Shown: positions 45,183 through 56,364 of the stretch, piece by piece
Layout of the letters: each line of letters starts with the position of its first letter
Numbering within the stretch: the first letter of the stretch is position 1
From: Branchiostoma floridae
Lineage: Eukaryota > Chordata > Leptocardii > Amphioxiformes > Branchiostomatidae
Direction of reading: 5' to 3'
DNA: 64,000 nt
NCBI RefSeq assembly: GCF_000003815.2
Contig: NC_049980.1
Coordinates: 31,389,470 to 31,453,469, forward strand
The notes under the pieces: generated by a model
The model's input: only the letters and a program-made list of their open reading frames with translations
The model's database searches: none
What the model was told of the DNA's origin: nothing
Position numbers and translations under genes: made by a program

Positions 45183-45973
45183 ATGGCTGATGGAACAGCA
45201 AGACAACCACAGCCAGGTGCTGAAGGCCGGCAGCCCCAACCTGAAGCTGGGATGGAGGCACAAGGAGAACTGCAGCCTGGACAGGTGGGGGAGGGGGGCA
45301 GGCAGCCTGTGGTGCATGGACAGACTGGCCAACTGGTGCCCCAGCCTCCAGGACAAGGTAACCAGGCCCAACAGCAGGTAGCACTTATACAGCAGGGACA
45401 TCTGGTGCCCCAGGTTCCAGTACAAGGCTACCCGATCCCACAGCTGACACCACAGTTCCCTCAGCAGGCTGCACCCATGCAGCTGTACCACCCCAGTCAG
45501 CAGGGCTACGGTGCTCCAACAGCCATGATATATCCGTACCAGGGCTACCTCATGGCTCCCCAACCAGCTGGGCACTACAACGTCCCACCTGTAGGTGCAA
45601 GCGTTAGTCAGCCGTCATCAGTTCTGCAGACGCAAGTGTATGCAGGCCAAGGGCCAGGGGGTGTTTTTGGTGGAGCGACCATCAGGATTCAGGATCGAGC
45701 CATTGCAGCGGGAGGCCTTGTGGCTGGAGCTGCAGCTGCAGCTGCATTTGCCGCTGGCAAGGTTTGTTTGTTTCATATAACCCTTAAACTGCCTTTTAAG
45801 GTGTAACACACCACTTTTGTACAGTAAGTACAAGCTGCATAATTATGACACTCAGCCTGAGTTCTAGCTAGTGCACTTTTAGCGTAACGGGCCATCATGC
45901 TATAAATAGTATAATTTGCAACCACCACGCTAAAATCTCAGAGAACTACTTGCGTAGTAGTACTTTGCTAGTA

Positions 45974-47208
45974 TTTATTTTTATTTATTTATTTATTCGT
46001 TCGGCTGTTTACAGACAGCCAGGGCTGCCCAACTAGCCATAGGCTATTGCCAAGGGCTAGCCCTGAGAAAGAACAATACATGTTACATATAAAATCATTG
46101 TAGTAAACATTGTCAATATAAAAGCACTATCATTAACATAGCAAAATGGTTACAAATTTACAAATGTGCATCGTATATATATATACACATCATGTACAAT
46201 ATGTACACATAGGAAATCACATAGCATGGTGTAATAAATGTTAGTTAACGGAGAATGGGTCTCCAAGAGAGAGCCAGGCTTTGGCCTTGAAGGAGGACAA
46301 TGAGCGAGCTGTCTGAGTTTCAAGTGGGAGAATGTTCCACAACTGGGTGGCTCTGTGGAAGAAGGTTTTCTTGTGGGAAGGTTTTCTGGGTTCGCGCACT
46401 TTTGGGAATTGGTATTGTCAGGTTGTTTCCGTTTCTAAGAGGGTATCTAGATTGAATGGCTGATGACCTGGTAGTGGGTAGGAGATTGCAAAGGTGGGGT
46501 GGGCAGTGTCAATTCGTCAGTTTGTAGAGGGCAGTCAGAGAGTGGAATTTGCGACGGAAGATGAGCGATGGAAGACCAAGGTGGGCGTAGAAAGCCGTGG
46601 AGTCCGCTAATCACTCTGGCGACCCGTTACTGAACAGATTCGATGAGTTTTTCGTCCTGTTTGGTGAGGCCGGACCAAACGATGTCTGCGTATTCCAGCA
46701 CCAGTCTAGTCAAGGTCTTGTACAACTGTAGTAGTGTCGTCTTGGGGATTTTCTTCCGTAGGCAGCAGAGCATGCCGGCTGTACGTCTGGCTTTGCTTGT
46801 TGTAGCTTCAACATGGAGGGACCAGGTAAGTTTGTGAGTCATGGTCACGCCTAGGTGTTTGAAGCTATAGACAATCTGTAGTGTGGTACCAGCCAGGATG
46901 ACTGGTGGGATCGTACGTGGGAGGGGGCGGGAAGTGAGGTACATGACCTTACACTTGTCTCTGTTGGCCTCGAGTTTCCAGCATAGGAGCCAGTCGGATA
47001 CAGTGGCCAAATCCTTGTTCAGTGAGTCTGTGACGATGGAGATGGAGCGGTGGGCTGTTGAGACTGAAGTGTCATCTGCGAACAAGTTCGCTTCACATGC
47101 AGTACATCTGTAGGGTAGATCGTTTATGTATAAGATGAAAAGTGTAGGCCCAAGGACAGAGCCCTGTGGGATGCCAGCAAGGGGGGTCTTCCAGTCGGAG
47201 GTCGCACC
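45974..47208 (-). mobile_element. 5'-truncated LINE with 12-bp target duplication
   Basis: Actttgctagta occurs at 45962-45973 and 47209-47220. Reading leftwards, the body codes the RT segment GIPQGSVLGPTLFILYINDL, the catalytic LFADDTSVS, then FKHLGVTMTHKLTW, and ends with an (AAAT)n tail at 45974. An in-frame TAA near 46630 and a later frameshift show it is inactive. It looks CR1/Jockey-like, which is tentative. It sits in the intron after the first exon of gene C. Confidence 0.8.
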
Positions 47209-47688
47209 ACTTTGCTAGTACACTGTATTTACCTCCCGAACAAAGTCTGATCAAATTTGAAAAATGATGATATGCCACTCCAAACTGGTCAAAAATTCCT
47301 TCAAGTTACAGAAGTAAATCCTCTCATGGGTAGAATGCCAACATTTTGCAAGGGCCAAGACCCCCTTCCACACCATCCCTTTGTTTGGCCGCTTTGCTAC
47401 CTTGCCAATTTACCATTCGCTAAAATAAAATTCTGGCTACAACCCTGCTACATGCAAAACATGGTTTGATTCACTCTCACCGAGATGGACCCCTACTATT
47501 TTCACGTGTGGTGGGTTATCATACAATAATCACACACAGTGAGTCCAATTCAAAATAATGTCTCTAGCTGGAGCTAGCTAGACACTCATTTTCAGAGTCA
47601 AGTAGGAAAAAACATAAAAGAAGTGACTTTTCCATTGAGGCTCAATGACTCAAACTCAAAACCTTCAGATTATCAGTCAACAAACGTA

Positions 47689-48561
47689 TATGTCACAGGG
47701 GAGATTGGAATCCAGGGGGATTCGGAATCCTCCTAGGGGAGATTGGAATTCCAATCTCCCCTAGGGGAGATCAGAATTTCAATCTCCCCTAGGGGAATCT
47801 GGAATCCTCCTAGGGGAGATTGGAATTCCAATCTCCCCTAGGGGAAATTGGAATTCTTCTGTCATTCTACTGCAATTCCAATCTCCCCTAGGAGGATTCC
47901 GAATCCCCCTAGGGGAGATTGGAATTCTAATCTCCCCTAAGGGAAATTGTAATTCTACTTTATGCTGTTAATTTTGTCAAATTTTGAACTGGCTTCGATT
48001 GGAAAATGACCTCTAAAGTACGGAGTCACTAACTTATAACGACATATGCAAATGTAGCTAATTTACATATTGGTGACATTTGCATACCATTATATGATTA
48101 TGAGTTAGTGACTCAAATGATTCAGTCTACTTTCCAAAACAATTTCATCCATTCTGATTATTGGTAAAATCAAAGATTATCCTGGTAGAATTCTGGATTG
48201 TCCTCTATTACTAAATGTTTGAAAATGTGATGTTTAATGAGCTATAGTACAGGATAAGATGCTATTGTACACTATAGAGAAGTATTCTTAACCTTTAATT
48301 GTCAGAAAAATAAGTGTTAGATATAAAGCATAAGACATGATTTATTCTTAGAAATAATTGTAAATCCTTTGTTGTATTGTTTGAAACTTTGAATCCACTC
48401 CTGGTACATTCAAAGATTGTCCTGGTAGAATTCCAATCTCTCCTAGGAGAATTCTGGATTCTCCTAGGAGGGATTGGAATTCCAGTAGAACACCAGAAGA
48501 ATTCTAATCTCCCCTAGGAGGATTCCGAATCCCCCTGGATTCCAATCTCCCCTGTGACATA
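47689..48561. mobile_element. Foldback element rich in ggggagattggaattc
   Basis: The ends are tatgtcacaggggagattgg and its complement, continuing as inverted repeats with ggggattcggaatcctcc for 60 bp or more. The inner left part is itself a chain of palindromes (ggaattccaatctcccctag). Between arms lies A/T-rich DNA with a smaller foldback (gagtcactaacttata). Gene B's corresponding intron lacks it. No coding content was seen. Confidence 0.65.
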
Positions 48562-49101
48562 AACATCAACAAGACCACCTTGCTACCTTTCACTTTTTTT
48601 CAGGTTGCAGAGTCCCCTGCAGCCATTGTAGGAGCAGGCCTAGTTGCAGGTGTGGCTACAGGTCTTACAACACTAGCAGGTTTCTACATGGGCAACAAGC
48701 AACAAACAGAGGAGGCCATCCGCAGGGCGGTGGAGCGGGAACGACATGTCCAAGTGGAGGAGATAGAAGAAGGGTCGCTTCTAGTGCGGGTCAAGTTTCT
48801 AACACTGGTAAGACGTCACAGAAGAAGATGTAAGTTTTTTCATTGAATTGTTACTGCCCTCGCAATTTTATGCTAGTTTGATGCGTAGTTTTAGCATGCA
48901 TTATATTCATGATCAAAATCATGTTGCATATCTTGTTTTTCTTGTGTTTAACAGCTATGAAAATCACCATCATAAAGTGTCAATTTAAAAGAGAAGTCAC
49001 AATCGAGAACACCTCCTTGCCATGATAAACACTTCACAATATGGCATCCCAATGAAGGCAGCAGAGTAGCTGACAAAACCATTGGTTGAGAAAAAAATTG
49101 T

Positions 49102-49296
49102 TAACTGTCAATGCATTTAAGTTAAGGTAGCGGGAAAATGACTTTTGGAGGTGGTTTTAACTTTGCGGTAGCACCATGCACTGTAGTCTCTTAGTGTTAT
49201 GGAAAAATGTTCGCAGTTGTTTTAAATTCGCGGTGAAGCGGCCGCCGCAAAAACTGCGAACATTAAACCACTGCGAACATTTCTGCATTTACAGTA
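49102..49296. mobile_element. MITE related to 24945-25124, intron 3 of gene C
   Basis: It shares agtagcaccatgcactgtag and the right end gcgaacatttctgcatttac with the element in gene B. The left end is degraded. It lies in a different intron from the B copy, so the two insertions are independent. Confidence 0.55.
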
Positions 49297-50999
49297 TCTA
49301 GGAAAACTAGACTACATTGAACTGATTTAACAACCAGATGAAAATATTTCACTGTCACTCTGTCACCAGGCCGGGTACTGGGTGATGCGCAGCTTGAACG
49401 AGAGAATCCACGCGGGGACCGACCGCACCTGTCTGCAGCTGCTGCTGGAGGATGAGCTGCAGAGGATCGGCTGGACCGGACCGATCCACGTGGGGCTGGA
49501 GGGGTGGTGGTTTGTTGAGGAGGAGGGACAGGAAGAGGAGGAGGCAGCAGGGACGGAGCAGGAGGAGAGATGGGAGTGGGCAGGGATGGGGGACAAACAG
49601 GTGGGCTGAGAGATGCTTTTGTTCTGATTTTTCTTATGAACCTACTTATTTGTATTTGCTGACATTTTTCTCACCAACAAGTAAGTAAGTAGGTAATAAC
49701 TGACTATCAAATCAACAGCGAGTGTCCACATTGTCCCTGTTGCAATTCGAATAATGTCAAATTCAAATCAATACATTCAACCATATTAAGCTGTAATAGT
49801 CAATTCATATGACATATAAAACTGGTGACTTGGATATTTAGAGCAGTTGATAATGTCCCACTCTGTTGATACACTTGTATTACAGTCAGTACCAGCCAGT
49901 GTGACAACAGCGGGAGACTCAGGCCTGCCTGAAGACGTGTCCTCTGTAGCAGCCATGTCCATCTCTTCAGCTGGAGAGGTGGAGGAGGGGCCACTCAAGT
50001 GGCGGAGAGCCAGGCTACAGAAGCACAAGGACTCACCAACAGCACAACGTGAGATCAAGGCCTACAGGTCCTGGGAGGAAGGAGCAGAAATCCTGACCAA
50101 CAGTGGATATTCCGACATGGCGGGAGTCATGGCCTTGGTACTGGGATTCATGCAGGATGACACGGTATCACCAGATGGCACAACTACAGTACTGTATGGA
50201 CAGTCATGGCTGAACCTGAACAAAGACCAACAGAGACAGCCGGGTGCAGACCCTGCAGCAGGTGGTTGATGCCGTCCTACAGCACGGACCTGGAGACTGG
50301 CTGGACCAACACCTGCACCACATCTACTGCTACCTGGGGTGGGCCATATGGATGGCAAACCCTCACCCAAAGCCAACAATGACATCAGAACTTTCCAAGA
50401 GTGACATACCAAATACAAATCTGTCTGCTCTAGCCAAAGCCCTGTCTACCATGGCGAGTTCCCTCATGTACAAACAGGACCATTTGAACACTGTGTACTT
50501 CACAGCCGAGCTGTCTAAGGAAGTGTCTGAGACAGAAGCAATCAGACAGTTTGAGCACTACCTCAGGCTGGCACCAGAGTGTGATCTCTATGTGCCTGAT
50601 GCTCACTTCTACCTGGCCACCCTGTATGGACATCAGCAGGACAGGCAGAAGGTGATTCACCACTTCACCAGGGGGCAGCAGACGGAAGCCAACAGGCTAC
50701 CTGGGTTTGTTCAAGTCTCCAGATCCATCAAAGATCCTGCTAGAAAGGCATATGCACAGTTTAACTGATGGACTTTTCTGCCCACATTGCATATAATGTA
50801 TATTGTATTCTGTGGAAATCCTATCCTATAAGAAAGAATTCCATTTCAACACATCCAAATTCAGTAAATTATATATTATAGATAGAGAATTATATATATA
50901 TAATTTATAATCTATAGAAAGAGAATTTATAGATTAGAGATATGTAATTGTACATTATCATAGTAAAAACATGTTCATCTAACATATCACATTATGAAA

Positions 51000-51060
51000 A
51001 TCCATGCTGCCGAAGAAATTTTCTGAGACAGAAGCAAGTAAAATGTTGGAGTACTTTCTA
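51000..51060 (+). pseudogene. Trace of a last-exon cassette behind gene C
   Basis: tatgaaaatccatgctg followed by tttctgagacagaagcaa marks the start of the same trailing cassette seen after genes A and B. It decays within 60 bp. Confidence 0.5.
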
Positions 51061-52165
51061 CACTGTCTTTGGTGTTTCCAGTTAAAACAATTCTGTAAAG
51101 TATACAAATTGATGGAAATGCATAATTATTCTCAATCTCAGTGTCCTGATTTCATGTTTGAGAGGTCACTATGAAATAATCAACACAAATATTTCAATAG
51201 CTACAGTATCATACAAGTAAAATGAAGGAAAGACATTTAGGAATACCTTGAATTTTAAACAGTCTTAATAGACCTACATGTACATTGAGCCAAAAGGAAA
51301 TGTGTAGACAAAAACATTTTGAACTGTCAGTGTTCTACAATATGATTTGTGGATCTATCCTCTGCATTGAATACTAATAAAAAGTTCAATACATTTCTAA
51401 CCTGTGTAGTTTGCACTGTATTCAGAGCCAAACATATGAAATGCTAATTGTTATGTCAGTGCAAATCAGTTTTTATTACAAGACAGATGTTACTCCAAAC
51501 AAGAGTTTGAAGACATAGTAATACCCCCATGAAAAAAGTTTCTCGTATGTCTTGTTTAGATCTGGCTCATCAAGTATGAAAAATGGTTTAGATTAACATT
51601 ATACATGTCCATTGATCACTCATTTCTCACAGGTCACTCTACAGTGAATCTGACGTAGCATAAGGAAAATATACAGCTGTTACTGTTACAGTAAAAACAA
51701 ATTCATCAAACAGACCAAACACCTCCCCATAAATCAATAGCCTCTTTCATAATTGACCCCGTGACCTGGCATATTCTATCAGCTGGCAGATAAGGTTGAT
51801 AAATGACTAATGCTACCGACACTGTAACTCCAGAACCCCTTCCTGTCACTATCTCAAACTTTCCCTTCACTTCCTGCCAGTATGTGGTGAAATGTACTTT
51901 TATCTTATTTAATCATCATGTAACGTTATATTATACTAGTCTGGCAACATATCCAAATACATTAATGTTCCAACTGCAGAAACACAGACTGACAGAAAAC
52001 AATACCTCCATACATGGAGGTAACAACTAACAATCAGTGACAAATATTCCATCTAACAAGTATCCTAGACTTCATTATGATAGCCTAGCCTATTCAGACA
52101 CAATCACACACAATGCACAGGTAGCAATTACACTAATGCTTTCTGAAGGGTGCCAAGTTAATCAT

Positions 52166-52318
52166 TAACTACCGTTTCCCTATGTGGGGTAAAACGTCAT
52201 CAACAACTTTGGAGGTCAATGTACAAACTCAACCACTGTAGTTCTTACTGCTAAAGGTTTTGCTCCACACATCAAGTTATCTTGCTTGTGTGGTATCTGG
52301 TGAACATTTTCCAGGAAA
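52166..52318 (+). promoter_or_regulatory. Conserved upstream module of gene D
   Basis: tttccctatgtggg (one base shorter than in A-C) at 52175-52188, then ggaggtcaatgtacaa, then ggtgaacattttccagg before the ATG. Confidence 0.5.
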
Positions 52319-55300
52319 ATGGCTGATGGGACAGCAAGGCAACCACAACCAGGTGCTGAAGGCCAGCTGCCCCCAGCTGACACTGAGATAGGAGCACAAG
52401 AACTGCAGCTGGGACAGGTGGGGGAGGGGGGCAGGCTTCTACAGGTAAGTGCATTTTAGCTATAAGGCATTGAATATCACTTGCAACCATCATGCTAAAT
52501 TGAGGACCATTATGCTTATTTTCAGCTATAGTGTAATGCTCATTAGAAGTTTAATGTCAGGTCAAATGTAAAAATCTTGATATGACCCTATTACGATGGA
52601 CAACCAAGAACCATGTAGCATGGGTATCCTCGGGTATCATTGGAATGATGACTTCATACTTTCAATTTTCATAATTTTCTAACTTACAGTGAAGTGCCAT
52701 GCCTCTCCTTCCATATCAACCTCCTATCACTGTATTCAGTTAATTTAGTTGCTTTAGTTTGCTCCTTTGCCATTACCATTATATGTACTATTTAAAACAT
52801 TAAGAAAGAACTAAATCAACGCATGATCAAGTGTAAGACTAGTCTGCAACATTATCCAAGGCAGGTAGACAAAATGATGTTTAATGTACATAGTATGTTA
52901 TGTCCCAACTCAATCTCTGTGTATCTACATGTAAATGCAACATAATGTAGCTGTATAGTAGACATACAACACCTAATTATGTCTTCCATCAATATTTTAA
53001 AGCTTAGAATCTACAGAGTATGATTGTGTAGAGTGTATTTCAATTATCTTTAATGTAACCTAAGTCAGTCTTTGTCTTACATTGTACCTGGTACAATTAT
53101 TGTACAGCATGGGGACCATCATGGGCAGGCAGACCTACCAGCACCCGAGGTTCCAGGACAAGGTTACACCCCGGTCCCACGGCAGCCACCACAGTTCCCT
53201 TTGCTGTACCACCCCGGTCAGCAGGGCTACAGCACCCACACACATCCACACCCATACATGTACCAGGGCTTCCCCATGGCTCCCCACCCTGCTGGACAGG
53301 TGCATCACAACGTCCCACCTGCGGGCCTAGCACCTGCAAACACTGGTCAGTCGCCAGCTCTGCAGGTGTCTGTAGGTGCTTTTGGTGGAGCGACCATCAG
53401 GATCCAGAGCCAAGCCCTCGCAGCAGGAGGCCTTGTGGCTGGAGCATCTGCTGCAGCTGCCTTCGCAGCCAGCAAGGTCGGTTTGTTAGCTTGTTTATTT
53501 ATAAACCACTTTTGTACCAACTACAACCTACCATTAAAACTGGACTGTGCAATTTGATCCAGTCCCACATCGTGTATCACCTTCTGTGAGGAGAGCGGAG
53601 GGTTCTGCTTGAGATGTGCCTCTCCTCAAACATGCATAGGACCTTCTTTACGTTCCATCTGAGAGCCTCCGGACATAATCCCTAATCAAATCTGGGTACT
53701 CATTTTCACCAATCCATATGGGGAACAGGTGTTAAGTGCCTTTCAAAACAAGGGTGCTAGGGATTCATACGCAAATCCCAATAATAATCCTAACCAAAAG
53801 TCCACCTTGCCCCCACTAAGGTTGCAGACTCTGCCTCAGGTGTGGTAGGAGCAGGTCTGGTTGCAGGTGTGGCTACAGGAGTGACAACCCTGGCAGCTTT
53901 CTACATGGGCAACAAGCGAGAAACAGAGGAGGCAATCCGCAGGGCGGTGGAGCGGGAACGACATGTTCAAGTGGAGGAGATAGAAGAAGGGTCACTTCTT
54001 GTGCGAGTTAAGTTTCTAACACTGGTGAGTGGTACCCTCAGGCACTGAAGAATATCAAAGTTATATCATTGGATTGTTATTGCCATTGCAATATAATAGC
54101 TTGTATCAATCTGCATATATTCACATGCTACATATTTTACTTGTTTCTTATTATTATCGACAGTATGTTAATCACTCGAGTTCAACAGCTATCAAAACCC
54201 ACCATCACAGAGTGTCAAGAAGACATTATAGTCCCTTTCGAGAACACGTCCTTGTCTAATAAATTTACTTCCTAATACATAAATAGTACATACATAACCT
54301 TTAGTTTGACTTGATGGCCCTGTAGGTCAAAGCCACTTTATCCAGTGTAAGGGGGTACTGGAAGGAGAAAGATCATTTTGACCGATGAAGGCAGCAGAGC
54401 AGCTGACCAAACCATTAGTTGAGGAAAAAAAAAGGTTTTGTACCTAGGAAAATTGATTTTATCGACCAGATGAAACCATGATCTATCCCTATTTCCCAGG
54501 CTGGGTACTGGGTGATGCGCAGCTTGAACGAGAGAATCCACGCGGGGACCGACCGCACCTGTCTGCAGCTGCTGCTGGAGGATGAGCTGCAGAGGGTCGG
54601 CTGGACCGGACCGATCCAAGTGGGGCTGGAGGGGTGGTGGTTTGCTGAGGAGGAGGGACAGGAGGAGGAGGAGGAGGCAGCAGGGATGGAGCAGGAGGAG
54701 AGATGGGAGTGGGCAGGGATGGGGGACAAACAGGTGTGCTTATTATCCTTTTTTTTGATATAATTTGATAGCATTTTTATGTCATACATGGGCTATGATA
54801 ACATTTGATATTGGTGTTCAAGACCAGTCTTCTATCTATCACAAGGGCTCCCATTTCATTAATTTGAAAAATGAATTTGGGCACTTGAATCTATATTCTC
54901 ACAATTTTTTTTTTTCAGGACCCCATATTCTCACAATTTTAGCAGATTTTGCATTGAAATGTGAGTTTGAGTGGCTATGCCATAAAAAGAACAGACCACA
55001 GTGTATTCTGCATTAAACTTGGTCACGTTGCTCTTCAGCCATAGTGGCAATTCAACCCATGGTAGGCTCTATTACTTGTAATTAGATTTCCTAACTGACG
55101 TTTTTTTTCTTACTAACAAATAAATAGACTAGAAGTATTAGCACCAATAAGTGAATACAATACATAAAAGTGAAGATTTGAACAGTAAGAGCGGTTATCA
55201 ATAATTCCCCCTCTATTTATAGTCAGTACCAGCCAGTGTGACAACAGAAGGAGACTCAGGCCTGCCTGAAGATGTGTCCTCTGTAGCAGCCATGTCCATC

Positions 55301-56191
55301 ACTTCAGCTGGAGAGGTGGAGGAGGGGCCACTCAAGCGGTTTAGAGCGATCCTACAGAAGCACAAGGACTCACCAACAGCACAACGTCACATCAAGGTCT
55401 GCAGGTCCTGGGAGGAAGGAGCAGGCATCCTAACCAACAGTGGGTACTCAGACATGGAGGGAGCTAAGGCCTTGGTACTGGGATTCATGCAGCGTGACAT
55501 GGTACCACCAAGTTTCACAAGTACTATACTGTATGACCAGTCATGTTTAAACCTGGATAAAGCCCAACTGAAACAGCTAACGACCTCCCAGCTACAAGCT
55601 GTCCCCACGGACAGCACCTGTCTGCTGCTGACAGCCCTACAGCTGCCAGATGGAGACAGCCGGGTGCAGACCCTGCAGCAGGTGGTTGATGCCATCCTAC
55701 AGCACGGACCTGGAGACTGGCTGTACCAACACCTGCACCACATCTACTGCTACCTGGGTATTGCTATATGGCAGGCAAGCCCTCAGCCAAAGCCAACAAT
55801 GACGTCAGAACTTTCCAAGGAAACTGACCTGCCAATTACAAATCTGCCTGCTCTAGCCAAAGCCCTGTCTGCCTTGGCTAGTTCCCTTATGTACAAACAG
55901 GACCATTTGAATACCATGTTCATCACAGCCGAACTGTCTAAGGAAGTGTCTGAGACAGAAGCAATCAGACAGTTGGAGCACTACATCAGCCTGGCACCAG
56001 AGTGTGATTACTATGTGCCACGTGCTCACTACCACCTGGCCATCCTGTACGGACATCAGCAGGACAGGCAGAAGGTGATTCACCACTTCACCAGGGGGCA
56101 GCAGAGGGAGGCCAACAGGCTAACTGGGTTCGGTGAGGTCCCCAGACATGTAAAAGATCCAGCTAGAAAGGCATATGAACATTTTAATTGA
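52319..56191 (+). CDS. Family gene D: TRADD-N-like/TPR membrane protein, unnamed
   Basis: Exons 52319-52444, 53108-53476, 53821-54024, 54500-54733 and 55223-56191, all phase 0, give 633 residues. This is the longest complete member that keeps the exon 1-2 intron. Exon 1 reads through the A/B donor position and uses a later GTAAGT. Exon 2 adds a Pro/His/Tyr-rich linker (GYSTHTHPHPYMYQGF) before GATIRIQSQAL and the first Gly/Ala segment. The second segment (GAGLVAGVATGVTTLAAFY), the charged helix, SLLVRVKFL, GWTGPIQVGLEGWWF and the acidic run follow, and the last exon ends RKAYEHFN. TPR-like helices are clear at the end (EAIRQLEHYISLAPE; HYHLAILYGHQQD). The function is unknown and the domain reading is as for gene A. 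Confidence 0.82.
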
Positions 56192-56304
56192 TGTTTTTTC
56201 CTGCCGAAAATTCCTATCCTATGGCAGAATTCCATTTCCACATTTCATCACATCTGCAAGTGACTTCCAAATTTAGTAAAATACATCAATATAATTACCT
56301 AACA

Positions 56305-56364
56305 TGTCAGAGTCATCAAAGATCCTGCTACAAACTTTAAAAAGGCATATGAACATTTTAATTA
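56305..56364 (+). pseudogene. Trace of the family gene end behind gene D
   Basis: gagtcatcaaagatcctgct and aaaggcatatgaacatttta repeat the coding end of the last exon, with a small insertion between them. Confidence 0.6.

Larger units (their letters stand above)
45183..50768 (+). pseudogene. Family gene C, frameshifted in the last exon
   Basis: Exons 45183-45761, 48604-48807, 49370-49600 and 49886-50768. Exons 1 and 2 of the other members are continuous here: the GTGGGG donor of A/B is read as codons (VGEGG), giving a 193-codon Pro/Gln/Tyr-rich first exon with repeated LVPQ and GYPIPQL motifs before GATIRIQDR. Membrane, TRADD-N-like (SLLVRVKFL; GWTGPIHVGLEGWWF) and acidic parts are intact. 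In the last exon a net loss of about 83 bp near 50232 shifts frame and reaches a stop at 50267-50269. The remaining 500 nt, including the TPR-like end, stay open in the new frame from 50244 to 50768. It may be a recent pseudogene or encode a short form of about 465 residues lacking the C-terminal domain. Assembly error is possible. Confidence 0.75.
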
